This document shows, in pieces, positions 45,217 to 57,058 of a stretch of 64,000 bases of DNA. Source of the stretch: Pseudomonadota bacterium (lineage in GTDB: Bacteria > Pseudomonadota > Alphaproteobacteria > Rhizobiales > Phreatobacteraceae); the NCBI GenBank assembly GCA_020161695.1, contig JAIUOO010000005.1:62001-126000 (forward strand). The letters are read 5' to 3'. Position 1 is the stretch's first letter; each line of letters begins with the position of its first letter. Position numbers and translations under genes: made by a program. The notes beneath the pieces are model-generated. The model saw only the letters and a list, made by a program, of their open reading frames with translations, had not been told where the DNA came from and did no database searches.

Positions 45217-46656
45217 ATGCGCGAGATCACCTGCGCCACCATTCTCGACCTTGCCGGCGCGCGCGGTCCCTCGCGCATCACCCTCGACGGCGACAGGATC
45301 GCGGCCGTGCGTCCGCTGCTGGCGGGCGAGGCCTTCGACGACCTCCTGGTCATGCCGGCGCTCGCCAATGCCCACGACCACGGCCGCCCCATCCGCACCT
45401 CGTCCATCGGGGGCTTCGGGCGGCCGCTGGAGGCCTGGCTGCACCGCCTTCGCCTGTTCGCGCCCGTCGATCCCTATCTTGCGGCGGCCGTGCCCTTCGG
45501 CCGGGCGGTGATGGGCGGGCAGGGCGCGGCCATGGTCCATTATACCGGCGTGCAGGGTCTCACCGACTATGTGACCGAGGCGAAGGAGGTCGCGCGTGCG
45601 GCAGGCGATGCCGGCCTGCGCATCGCCTTCGCGGTGGCCATGCGCGACATGAACCCGCTGGTCTATGGCGATGGGCAGCCGATCCTCGACGCCCTCACGC
45701 CCACCGCGCGCAAGGAGGTGGAGCAGCGCTTCCTCTCGACGCCGCCGCTCTCCGCCGAGGCACAGATGGAGCGCCTCGATGCCGTGGCCGAGTCCATCGG
45801 CTCGCCCCTAGTCGATGTGCAATATGGCCCGCAGGGCGTGCAATGGGCGACGCCGGGGCTCCTGGAAGCCATTGCGGAGGGCTCGGCGCGGACGGGACGG
45901 CGCGTCCATATCCACCTCCTGGAGACCAGGTATCAGCGCGACTATGCCGACCGGCATTTCCCCCAAGGGATCGTGCGGCATCTCAAGGATATCGGCCTCC
46001 TGTCGCCGCGCCTGACGCTTGCCCACTGCGTCTGGGCGCGCCCGGACGAGCTCGACCTGATCGCCGAGGCCGGCGCCACCATCTCGGTCAATACCTCGTC
46101 CAACTTCGCGCTGCGCTCGGGCATCGCGCCGGTCGCGGCCATGCTGAAGGCCGGCTGCAAGGTCGGCATCGGCATCGACGGCTCAGCCTTCGACGAGGAC
46201 GACGACATCATCCGCGAGATGCGGCTCGTCTGGTCGCTCCATGCCGGCTGGGGCTTCGACAGGGAGGTCGAGCCCGCGCAGGTTCTGGAAGCCGTGCTGG
46301 CGCAGGGCCATGCCACGCTGAACTCGCCGGTCACGGGCAGGATCGAGCCCGGCGCGCCGGCCGATCTATTGGTTCTCGATCGCGAGGCGCTCGATGCCGA
46401 TGCGCTGATGGAGGTCGGACCCGTCGAACTGCTGTTTTCGCGCGGCACGGCGGGCTTCCTGAAGGAATCCATTGTTGCTGGCCGCACCGTGGTCGCGGAT
46501 GGCGGACCGGCCGGGCTCGACTTCGCGGGATTGCAGGACGAATTGCGAAGCCGGCTCAGGAAAGGCGTCGCGGAACGCGGCGGCTTCGCGAGAATCCTCC
46601 CCGAACTGGAGGCCACGCTGGCGGGCCATTTCCGCGACCGTTTGGGCTGTTGCTAA
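45217..46656 (+). CDS. Amidohydrolase family protein (cytosine deaminase/chlorohydrolase-like)
   Basis: 479-aa metal-dependent hydrolase with the TIM-barrel amidohydrolase pattern: H53-D-H55 after L-A-N-A, a third His in H-I-H-L-L-E-T, a fourth in L-A-H-C-V-W and the catalytic Asp in G-I-G-I-D-G-S-A-F-D-E. This fits deaminases acting on heterocyclic amines, or chlorohydrolases. GGAGG lies 8 nt before the ATG at 45217, chosen over an in-frame TTG 6 codons earlier. It follows the permease by 60 bp, and the three genes are probably one operon, so a nitrogen heterocycle imported and deaminated by this cluster is a reasonable inference. Cytoplasmic; substrate unknown. Confidence 0.88.
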   Translation: MREITCATILDLAGARGPSRITLDGDRIAAVRPLLAGEAFDDLLVMPALANAHDHGRPIRTSSIGGFGRPLEAWLHRLRLFAPVDPYLAAAVPFGRAVMGGQGAAMVHYTGVQGLTDYVTEAKEVARAAGDAGLRIAFAVAMRDMNPLVYGDGQPILDALTPTARKEVEQRFLSTPPLSAEAQMERLDAVAESIGSPLVDVQYGPQGVQWATPGLLEAIAEGSARTGRRVHIHLLETRYQRDYADRHFPQGIVRHLKDIGLLSPRLTLAHCVWARPDELDLIAEAGATISVNTSSNFALRSGIAPVAAMLKAGCKVGIGIDGSAFDEDDDIIREMRLVWSLHAGWGFDREVEPAQVLEAVLAQGHATLNSPVTGRIEPGAPADLLVLDREALDADALMEVGPVELLFSRGTAGFLKESIVAGRTVVADGGPAGLDFAGLQDELRSRLRKGVAERGGFARILPELEATLAGHFRDRLGCC

Positions 46657-46716
46657 ACCCGGCGCATTGCCTAGATTGCGCCATCCGTTTGGCACCACCC
46701 CGCGAAGGATGGCATC

Positions 46717-47820
46717 ATGGTCCCACGCTCCCTGTCGAAGCTCGTCGTCGCCGCGCTCGCGACGCTCGGTCTTGCGGCGACCGCCGCCGCGCAGGCGCCC
46801 AGGGAACTGCGGATCTTCAACTGGTCGAACTATATCGACGAGCAGGTGCTGCGCGACTTCGAGCGCGAGTTCAACGCCAAGATCACCTACGACACCTACG
46901 ATTCCAACGAGGTGCTGGAAACGCGCCTGCTGGCGGGCCGCACCGGCTACGACATCGTCGTGCCCTCGGCGCCGTTCCTGTCGCGCCAGATCGCAGCCAA
47001 TGTCCATCAGCGGCTCGATTTCGCGAAGATCCCGAACCGCACCAATTTCTGGCCGGACATCCTGCGCCGCACCGCCGCCTACGACGCCGGCAACGCCTAT
47101 TCCGTGAACTATCTCTGGGGCACGACCGGCATCGGCTACAACGTCGCCAAGATCCGCGAGCGCATGCCCGACGCGCCGCTCGATTCCTGGAAGCTCGCCT
47201 TCGATTTCGACACGCTGTCGAAGTTCAAGGATTGCGGCATCCACTTCCTCGACACGGCCGAGGATTTCCTGCCCTCGGTCATGCGCTATCTCGGCCGCGA
47301 CCCGAACTCCAAGAAGCCGGAGGACTGGGAGGCTGCCGCAGCCCACGTGCAGAAGCTGCGCACGCTGGTCACCAAGTTCCACTCGTCCGAATATATCTCG
47401 GCGCTCGCCAACGGCGATATCTGCCTCGCCGTCGGCTATTCCGGCGACATCTTTCAGGCGCGCACGCGGGCACGCGAGGCCAGCAACGGCGTCGACATCC
47501 AGTACGTCATCCCGAAGGAAGGCGCGCAGATGTGGTTCGACCAGATGGCCATCCCCGCCGATGCGCCGAACGCCGATCTCGCCCACGCCTTCATCAACTA
47601 CCTCAACCGGCCCGAGGTGATGGCGAAGGTCGCAAGCTTCGTCTCCTATGCGAGCGGCAATCTCGCGGCGAAGCCGCTGGTCGCGCCCGCCGTGCGCGAC
47701 AACCCCTCGGTCTATCCGCCCGACGAGGTGATGGCGCGGCTGTTCACGGTGACCAGTCCCGACGCGCGGCTCCAGCGGGTGATCACCCGCGCCTGGACGC
47801 GCGCCAAGTCCGGTCGCTAG
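46717..47820 (+). CDS. potF: Polyamine ABC transporter substrate-binding protein
   Basis: Periplasmic polyamine receptor of 367 aa with a signal peptide ending near T-A-A-A-Q. The mature protein starts R-I-F-N-W-S-N-Y-I-D, the PotF/PotD hallmark, followed by Y-D-S-N-E-V-L-E-T, G-Y-D-I-V-V-P-S and G-T-T-G-I-G-Y-N; W-G and D-Q-M-A-I-P are also typical. Probably putrescine- or homospermidine-related binding, by family and presence of homospermidine synthase nearby. First gene of potFGHI; 12 bp precede potG. Confidence 0.95.
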   Translation: MVPRSLSKLVVAALATLGLAATAAAQAPRELRIFNWSNYIDEQVLRDFEREFNAKITYDTYDSNEVLETRLLAGRTGYDIVVPSAPFLSRQIAANVHQRLDFAKIPNRTNFWPDILRRTAAYDAGNAYSVNYLWGTTGIGYNVAKIRERMPDAPLDSWKLAFDFDTLSKFKDCGIHFLDTAEDFLPSVMRYLGRDPNSKKPEDWEAAAAHVQKLRTLVTKFHSSEYISALANGDICLAVGYSGDIFQARTRAREASNGVDIQYVIPKEGAQMWFDQMAIPADAPNADLAHAFINYLNRPEVMAKVASFVSYASGNLAAKPLVAPAVRDNPSVYPPDEVMARLFTVTSPDARLQRVITRAWTRAKSGR

Positions 47821-47832
47821 GCTCTTTCCACC

Positions 47833-48996
47833 GTGAGCGACACGCCCAAGACGACCGCGGCCCTCGGCGCGGTCCGGTCCGCCTTCGCGCCCTGGAACGA
47901 CCCGGCCGCCAAACCGCTCGTCGTGTTCGACGGCGTGACCAAGCGCTATGGCGCGGAAACGGCGGTGAACGACCTGTCGCTCGCCGTTTATGAGCGCGAG
48001 TTCTTTGCGCTGCTCGGCCCCTCTGGCTGCGGCAAGTCCACGCTGATGCGGATGCTCGCCGGCTTCGAGACGCCGACCGCCGGCCGCGTGGTTCTGGCCG
48101 GCGAGGACCTCGCCGGCGTGCCGCCGCACCTGCGGCCCACCAACATGATGTTCCAGTCCTATGCGCTGTTCCCGCATATGACCGTGGAGAAGAACATCGC
48201 CTTCGGCCTTCAGATGGAGGGCGTGGCGAAGGCGGAGATACATGACCGCGTCGCGGCAGCGCTGAAGCTGGTGAAGCTGGAGGCGCTCGCTTCGCGCAAA
48301 CCGCACCAGCTCTCCGGCGGCCAGCGCCAGCGCGTGGCGCTGGCGCGGGCGCTGATCAAGCGTCCCAAGGTCCTGCTGCTCGACGAGCCGCTCGGCGCGC
48401 TCGACCGCAAGCTGCGCGAGGAGACGCAGTTCGAGCTGGTCGCGCTGCAGGAGCGCCTCGGGCTGACCTTCATCATCGTTACCCATGACCAGGACGAGGC
48501 CATGTCCATGGCGACGCGCATCGCGGTCATGGACAAGGGGCGCATCGCACAGGTCGGCACGCCGCCGGTGATCTACGAGGCGCCGGCCACGCGCTACGTC
48601 GCGGACTTCATCGGCGACATCAACATCGTCGAGGGCAAGGTCGCGGCCATCGACGGGCGGCGGGTGACCATTTCGACGGCGCTCGGCGACATGGCGCTGC
48701 CGGAGGCAGCCGACAGCATCGCCATCGGGCAGGAGGTCGCGGTCGCGTGGCGGCCCGAGAAGACGCGCATCGTGCGTGCCGACGAGCCGGTCGCGGGCGG
48801 GCAGACGATGATCGAGGGCGCGGTCCACGACATCGGCTATCTCGGCGACTGGACGACCTATGTAGTGGAGGTCGCCGGCCAGCGGCTGCGCGCGGCGGTG
48901 GCCAATGCCTCGCGCCTCGTCGAGCGCCCGATCTCATGGGACGAGCGCGTGCGCCTCTGCGTCGCGCCGGAATCCCTCCTCCTGCTGACGCGGTGA
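47833..48996 (+). CDS. potG: Polyamine ABC transporter ATP-binding protein
   Basis: 387-aa ATPase of the polyamine importer. Walker A G-P-S-G-C-G-K-S, Q-loop M-F-Q-S-Y-A-L-F-P-H-M, signature L-S-G-G-Q-R-Q-R, Walker B L-L-L-D-E-P-L and V-T-H-D-Q-D-E-A, then a C-terminal TOBE domain (about 300-380) typical of PotA/PotG. The N-terminal 30 residues before L-V-V-F-D-G-V-T-K are an unconserved extension from a GTG start at 47833 without a clear ribosome site. A repeat element lies between this gene and potH. Confidence 0.95.
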   Translation: MSDTPKTTAALGAVRSAFAPWNDPAAKPLVVFDGVTKRYGAETAVNDLSLAVYEREFFALLGPSGCGKSTLMRMLAGFETPTAGRVVLAGEDLAGVPPHLRPTNMMFQSYALFPHMTVEKNIAFGLQMEGVAKAEIHDRVAAALKLVKLEALASRKPHQLSGGQRQRVALARALIKRPKVLLLDEPLGALDRKLREETQFELVALQERLGLTFIIVTHDQDEAMSMATRIAVMDKGRIAQVGTPPVIYEAPATRYVADFIGDINIVEGKVAAIDGRRVTISTALGDMALPEAADSIAIGQEVAVAWRPEKTRIVRADEPVAGGQTMIEGAVHDIGYLGDWTTYVVEVAGQRLRAAVANASRLVERPISWDERVRLCVAPESLLLLTR

Positions 48997-49040
48997 GGGT
49001 GATGACGATTCACCCATCCTGGACCAGCACAACCCGTCAT

Positions 49041-49145
49041 CCCCGGCCGAGCGCAGCGAGGGGAAGGGGATCCAGACTTTCTTCGTGGTCGCTACTGCGC
49101 TCCATGGACCGGACCCCCTTCCCTCGCGCTGCGCGCTCGCCGGGG
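49041..49145. repeat. Imperfect inverted repeat element inside the pot operon
   Basis: Left arm at 49041-49069 (starts CCCCGGCCGAGCGCAGCGAG) and right arm at 49115-49145 (ends GCGCTCGCCGGGG) pair over about 29 positions with a few mismatches, bounded by GTCA and TGAC. The type (G/C-rich arms with a GAGCGCAGCGAGG core) is a dispersed intergenic element of Hyphomicrobiales. It fills most of the 226-bp gap between potG and potH, an unusual gap in an operon otherwise closely spaced. Confidence 0.75.
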
Positions 49146-49222
49146 GTGACAGTGGAGGGTGCCTCGCCGAGGGTGACAGGAGGCGATTCTCGCGACTGGA
49201 TCGCCAATGTCGGGGGGACGCC

Positions 49223-50125
49223 GTGAGCGAGCGCCAAGCCCGCCGCACCATCATCCTCGTGCCCTATCTGTGGCTCGCGGTGTTCTTCCTCGTGCCTTTC
49301 GCCATCGTCGCGAAAATGTCGCTGTCGCAGGTCGCGACCGCCATTCCGCCCTATGTGCCGGTCTTCGGGCTGGACGACGGCCCGGCCGGCTGGCTCGCCA
49401 AGGCGCGCGAACTCTCGCTCGACAATTACGGGGTGATCGCCAGCGACCGGCTCTATATCGACGCCTTCCTGACCTCGATCCGCATCGCCGCCACCGGCAC
49501 GCTGATCCTGCTCGTCATCGGCTACCCCATGGCCCATGCCATGGCGCGCGCGCCGGAGAACTGGCGGCCGCTGCTGGTCATGGCGGTGATCCTGCCGTTC
49601 TGGACGAGCTTCCTGATCCGCGTCTATGCGTGGATCGGCATCCTGAAACCCGAAGGCCTGCTCAACGAACTGCTGCTCGGCCTCGGCCTGATCGGAGCGC
49701 CGCTCCAGATCGCCAACACCGAGACCGCCGTGCTGATCGGCGTGGTCTATTCCTACCTGCCGTTCATGGTTCTGCCGCTCTATGCCAGCCTGGAGCGCAT
49801 GGACCGCACGCTTCTGGAAGCGGCCGCCGATCTCGGCTGCCCGCCCTGGAAGGCGTTCTGGCGCATCACCGTGCCGCTCAGCCTGCCGGGCATCGTCGCC
49901 GGCTGCTTCCTCTGCTTCATCCCGATCACCGGCGAGGTGGTGATCCCGGACCTGCTCGGCGGCTCAGACACGCTGATGATCGGCAAGACGCTGTGGACCG
50001 AGTTCTTCTCGAATCGCGACTGGCCGGTGGCCTCCGCGGTCGCGGTGCTGCTGCTGGTCCTGCTGGTCGGCCCGATCGTCCTCTACCAGCGCCAGCAGGC
50101 GCGGCAGCTGGAGGCGGCCCGATGA
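49223..50125 (+). CDS. potH: Polyamine ABC transporter permease
   Basis: Inner-membrane permease of 300 aa with six main hydrophobic segments. Y-L-W-L-A-V-F-F-L-V-P-F at the start, F-L-I-R-V-Y-A-W near residue 140 and the coupling motif E-A-A-A-D-L-G-C-P-P-W-K-A-F fit PotB/PotH. GTG start at 49223, placed just before the first membrane helix and after a G-rich stretch; upstream sequence is repeat DNA. Its stop overlaps the potI start by ATGA. Confidence 0.95.
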   Translation: MSERQARRTIILVPYLWLAVFFLVPFAIVAKMSLSQVATAIPPYVPVFGLDDGPAGWLAKARELSLDNYGVIASDRLYIDAFLTSIRIAATGTLILLVIGYPMAHAMARAPENWRPLLVMAVILPFWTSFLIRVYAWIGILKPEGLLNELLLGLGLIGAPLQIANTETAVLIGVVYSYLPFMVLPLYASLERMDRTLLEAAADLGCPPWKAFWRITVPLSLPGIVAGCFLCFIPITGEVVIPDLLGGSDTLMIGKTLWTEFFSNRDWPVASAVAVLLLVLLVGPIVLYQRQQARQLEAAR

Positions 50126-50910
50126 ACCCGCGATCCCGCTTCCTCGACGCAACGGCGCTGACGCTCGGCTTCGCCTTCCTCTATCTGCCGATCGTCATCC
50201 TGATCGTCTATTCCTTCAATGCCAGCCAGCTCGTGACCGTCTGGGGCGGTTTCTCGACGCGCTGGTACGGAGCGGTCTGGCAGAACCGCCAGCTGCTCGA
50301 CGCCGCCTGGATCACGGTCAAGGTGGCCGCCGTCTCGGCGGCTTTCGCGACCATCGTCGGCACGCTCGCGGCCCTCGCCCTGACGCGCTACCTGCGCTTT
50401 CGCGGACGCACGCTGTTCTCGGGGCTGGTCTATGCGCCCATCGTCATGCCGGAGGTGATCACCGGCCTGTCGCTGCTGCTGCTCTTCGTCTCGGTCGGCA
50501 TCGACCGCGGCTTCTGGACCGTGACGGTGGCGCACGCGACCTTCACCTGCGGCTTCGTCGCGGTGGTGGTCCAGTCGCGGCTGATCACCTTCGACCGCTC
50601 GCTGGAGGAGGCCGCCGCCGATCTCGGCGCGACGCCCTGGCAGGTGTTCTTCCGCATCACCCTGCCGATCATCGCGCCGGCGGTGATCGCGGGCTTCCTG
50701 CTCGCCTTCACCCTGTCGCTGGACGACCTCGTCATCGCCAGCTTCACCACCGGGCCGGGCTCGACGACCCTGCCGATGCGCATCTACAGCCAGGTCCGGC
50801 TCGGCGTGACGCCCGAGATCAACGCCATCTGCACGCTGATGATCGCAGCGGTGACCGTGCTCGTCATCGGCGCCTCGCTGGCGACCAAGCGCGGCCTGCC
50901 GGCGACCTGA
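50122..50910 (+). CDS. potI: Polyamine ABC transporter permease
   Basis: Second polyamine permease, 262 aa, six membrane segments. Motifs Y-L-P-I-V-I-L-I-V-Y-S-F-N near residue 22, A-P-I-V-M-P-E-V-I-T-G and the coupling helix E-E-A-A-A-D-L-G-A-T-P-W-Q-V-F are typical of PotC/PotI. Start overlaps potH. Completes the potFGHI importer. Confidence 0.95.
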   Translation: MNPRSRFLDATALTLGFAFLYLPIVILIVYSFNASQLVTVWGGFSTRWYGAVWQNRQLLDAAWITVKVAAVSAAFATIVGTLAALALTRYLRFRGRTLFSGLVYAPIVMPEVITGLSLLLLFVSVGIDRGFWTVTVAHATFTCGFVAVVVQSRLITFDRSLEEAAADLGATPWQVFFRITLPIIAPAVIAGFLLAFTLSLDDLVIASFTTGPGSTTLPMRIYSQVRLGVTPEINAICTLMIAAVTVLVIGASLATKRGLPAT

Positions 50911-51018
50911 CGGCGGCAGATCGGCCGCTGCGGAGACCAGTCCGGCGCCTGCGACGGTTGACCTATTCGCACGGCCGGTGGTTTCTGCGATGAAGTCCGC
51001 GTCTGAGCGAGCCCCCCA

Positions 51019-51885
51019 ATGACCTCCGCCGTCGAAAGCCTCGTGTCGATCCTCGACCTCGAACCGCTCGAGGTGAACCTGTTCCGTGGCCAGAGCCCGA
51101 AGGACCGCTGGCAGCGCGTCTTCGGCGGGCAGGTCATCGGCCAGGCACTCGTCGCCGCCTGCCGCACGGTGGAAGGCCGCAGGCCGCATTCGCTGCACGC
51201 CTATTTCGTGCTGCCGGGCGACCCCAAGGCGCCGATCATCTACGAGGTCGAGCGCACCCGCGACGGCCGCAGCTTCTCGACCCGGCGGGTCAAGGCGATC
51301 CAGCACGGCGCGGCGATCTTCTCGCTCTCCGCCTCCTTCCATACGGAGGAGGACGGCGAGGAGCATCAGTTCGCCATGCCCGACGTGCCGATGCCGGAAG
51401 ACCTGAAGCCGGAAGCGGAAGTGCGCGCCGAACTGCGCCCGGACATGCCGGAGGACGTGAAGAGCTATTTCGCCCGCGAGCGGCCCATCGAGATCCGGCC
51501 CGTGGAGGTCGATCGCTATACCGGCGAGAGCCAGGCGGAGGGCCGCTTCCACGTCTGGATGCGCGCGACGCGGACGCTGCCCGACGATCCCGTCATCCAC
51601 CAGTGCGTGCTGGCCTACGCCTCCGACATGACGCTGCTGGACGCCGCCAATCTGCCGCACGGCCGCAGCTTCTTCGACCAGTCGGTGCAGGCCGCGAGCC
51701 TCGACCACGCCATGTGGTTTCACCGGCCGTTCCGCGCCGACGACTGGCTGCTCTACGCCCATGAATCGCCCTCGGGCCAGGGCTCGCGCGGCTTTACCCG
51801 CGGCTCGATCTATACCCGCGAGGGCGCGCTGGTCGCCTCCGTGGCGCAGGAAGGCCTGCTGCGGGCCCGTCGCAAGCCGGCCTGA
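51019..51885 (+). CDS. tesB: Acyl-CoA thioesterase II
   Basis: Double-hotdog thioesterase of 288 aa that hydrolyses medium to long acyl-CoA in the cytoplasm. First hotdog with V-F-G-G-Q-V-I-G-Q-A-L and S-L-H-A-Y-F-V-L-P-G-D; second with A-Y-A-S-D-M-T-L-L and the final S-I-Y-T-R-E-G-A-L-V-A-S. The catalytic Asp (S-D-M), Thr/Ser and Gln (A-Q-E-G) positions of TesB are visible. ATG at 51019; single gene between potI and the glnK promoter region. Confidence 0.95.
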   Translation: MTSAVESLVSILDLEPLEVNLFRGQSPKDRWQRVFGGQVIGQALVAACRTVEGRRPHSLHAYFVLPGDPKAPIIYEVERTRDGRSFSTRRVKAIQHGAAIFSLSASFHTEEDGEEHQFAMPDVPMPEDLKPEAEVRAELRPDMPEDVKSYFARERPIEIRPVEVDRYTGESQAEGRFHVWMRATRTLPDDPVIHQCVLAYASDMTLLDAANLPHGRSFFDQSVQAASLDHAMWFHRPFRADDWLLYAHESPSGQGSRGFTRGSIYTREGALVASVAQEGLLRARRKPA

Positions 51886-51947
51886 TTGCCTCATTCTTGT
51901 GCGGATTCGCATTGCGCGGTCAGTCACAACTTTGCCGCAGTCTCGAA

Positions 51948-51966
51948 ATGCCTATTTGTTAGGCAT
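51948..51966. promoter_or_regulatory. Dyad matching an NtrC-type upstream site
   Basis: ATGCCTA-TTTGT-TAGGCAT, perfect 7-bp arms; it fits the NtrC pattern GC-N11-GC. It lies about 85 bp before a sigma-54-like promoter and 208 bp before glnK, where an enhancer would be expected. Alternatively it is a hairpin ending tesB. Confidence 0.45.
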
Positions 51967-52050
51967 GAACCGCTTCCGCGCCGAGAGAAATGGCCCCAAA
52001 GGCCGGCCAACCATTTGATATCACTTGATTTTGTGCACCGCAGTAGCTGG

Positions 52051-52512
<462 letters not shown>

Positions 52513-52556
52513 CGCGCCCGCCCATCGCCACAGACATTCCTCTGGAGAGTTTCCAC

Positions 52557-54053
52557 ATGACCAAGTCCAACCTTTCCCGGTGGGGTTTTGCGGGGCTGGC
52601 GCTCGCCGCCGCCGCAAGCCTCGTCGAGCCGGCGCTCGCGCAGGCTCCCGCCGCGGCCCCGACGCCGCCCAAGCCCAATTCCGGCGACACGGCCTTCGTG
52701 CTGTTCTCCGCCTATTTCGTGCTGATGATGGCCATTCCCGGCCTCGCGCTGTTCTACGGCGGCCTCGTTCGCGCCAAGAACATGCTGTCGGTGCTGACGC
52801 AGGTCTTCGTCATCGTCGCACTGGTCTCGATCATCTACGTGACCTACGGCTATTCGCTCGCCTTCACCTCCGGCGGCGGTCTCAACAGCTTCATCGGCGG
52901 CTTCTCCAAGGCCTTCCTGATGGGCGTCGACACCAACTCGACCGCCGCGACCTTCTCCAACGGCGTGGTCATTCCGGAATTCGCCTTCATCATCTTCCAG
53001 ATGACCTTCGCCTGCATCACGCCGGCCCTCATCGTCGGCGCCTTCGCCGAGCGCGTGAAGTTCTCGGCGCTGCTGCTGTTCACGGTCCTCTGGGTCACCT
53101 TCATCTACTTCCCGATGGCCCACATGGTCTGGTACTGGGCCGGCCCCGACGCCATCGCTGACGCGGTCAAGGCCGTCGCCGCCGCTGGCACGGACGCTGC
53201 CGCCAAGGCTGCCGCCGAGGCCAAGCTCGCCGCCGTCAAGGCCGATGCCGGCCTGATCTATTCCTGGGGCGCGCTCGACTTCGCCGGCGGCACCGTCGTG
53301 CACATCAACGCGGGCATTGCCGGCCTCGTCGGCTGCATCGTGCTCGGCAAGCGCATCGGCTACGGTAAGGAACTGATGCCTCCCCACTCGCTGGTGATGA
53401 CGCTGATCGGCGCCGCGCTGCTGTGGGTCGGCTGGTTCGGCTTCAACGCCGGTTCCAACCTCGAGGCCAACGGCACCGCCGCCATGGCCGCGATCAACAC
53501 CTTCGTCGCCACCGGCGCGGCCACGCTCTCCTGGCTGTTCGTCGAATGGGCGGCCAAGGGCAAGCCGTCGCTGCTGGGCGCCGCCTCGGGCGCCATTGCC
53601 GGCCTTGTCGCGGTCACCCCGGCCGCCGGCTTCGCCGGCCCGATGGGCTCGATCATCCTCGGCCTGATCGCCGGCGGCGTCTGCTTCATTTTCTGCTCGA
53701 CGGTGAAGAACACCTTCGGCTACGACGATACGCTCGACGTGTTCGGCATCCACGGCGTCGGCGGCATCATCGGCGCCATCGGCACCGGCATCCTCGTCAG
53801 CCAGGCTCTCGGCGGTTCCGGCGTGCCGGACTACGAGAGCAAGCCGGGCGAGCTCGCCGTCGCGGCCTATGAGTTCGGCACCCAGGTCTGGGCTCAGATC
53901 AAGGGCGTGCTGCTCACCGTCGTCTGGTCCGGCATAGGCTCCTTCGTGATCTTCAAGATCGTCGACGTGATCGTCGGCCTGCGCGTCACCGCCGACCGCG
54001 AGCGCGAGGGCCTCGATCTCGCCGAGCATGGCGAGCGCGCCTACAACCTCTGA
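52557..54053 (+). CDS. amtB: Ammonium transporter
   Basis: 498-aa inner-membrane ammonium channel with a cleavable-type signal at the N-terminus (A-L-A-Q-A) and 11 expected helices. F-V-L-F-S-A-Y-F-V-L-M-M-A-I-P-G-L-A-L-F-Y opens the first helix; twin His residues appear in V-V-H-I-N-A-G and G-I-H-G-V-G-G. An Ala/Lys-rich loop of about 30 residues (around 205-235) enlarges one periplasmic or cytoplasmic loop, as in other alphaproteobacterial AmtB. GGAGAG lies 10 nt before the ATG. Ends at a strong intrinsic terminator. Confidence 0.97.
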   Translation: MTKSNLSRWGFAGLALAAAASLVEPALAQAPAAAPTPPKPNSGDTAFVLFSAYFVLMMAIPGLALFYGGLVRAKNMLSVLTQVFVIVALVSIIYVTYGYSLAFTSGGGLNSFIGGFSKAFLMGVDTNSTAATFSNGVVIPEFAFIIFQMTFACITPALIVGAFAERVKFSALLLFTVLWVTFIYFPMAHMVWYWAGPDAIADAVKAVAAAGTDAAAKAAAEAKLAAVKADAGLIYSWGALDFAGGTVVHINAGIAGLVGCIVLGKRIGYGKELMPPHSLVMTLIGAALLWVGWFGFNAGSNLEANGTAAMAAINTFVATGAATLSWLFVEWAAKGKPSLLGAASGAIAGLVAVTPAAGFAGPMGSIILGLIAGGVCFIFCSTVKNTFGYDDTLDVFGIHGVGGIIGAIGTGILVSQALGGSGVPDYESKPGELAVAAYEFGTQVWAQIKGVLLTVVWSGIGSFVIFKIVDVIVGLRVTADREREGLDLAEHGERAYNL

Positions 54054-54081
54054 CGCTCACGCGGCAATTTCCGCGAAACCG

Positions 54082-54112
54082 ACCCCCGGCGACCCGTTCG
54101 CCGGGGGTTTTT
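54082..54112 (+). terminator. Intrinsic terminator after amtB
   Basis: ACCCCCGGCGA-CCCGT-TCGCCGGGGGT, an 11-bp stem, 5-nt loop, followed by five T (54108-54112). This is the clearest rho-independent terminator in the window. Confidence 0.93.
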
Positions 54113-54273
54113 CGTTGCGCGGGCGACCTTCCGGACCGCTCCCGCACGGCGATGGTTAATCCCCCGTCAACCCTTGCCTCGGTAAGGTCTGGCAACGAAC
54201 CGGAAGGCCCCGGCGCGGCTGCATGTGCGAGGATGCGGGTGCCCGGCCGCCGCCCTGACAGGATGCGAGAGAC

Positions 54274-56961
<2,688 letters not shown>

Positions 56962-57058
56962 GCGCGCTCCCGGCCATCCGCGCCTCGAAATCGCCCCAAC
57001 GGCTGCCTATCTCCCGCCCTGACATGACCGCGCAAGCCCCGAGCCGACCCGAGGACCG

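Noticed and set aside
46366..48828. 820-codon minus-strand open frame across potF and potG
   Set aside because: Antisense artefact of GC-rich coding DNA; the plus-strand genes have complete motifs.
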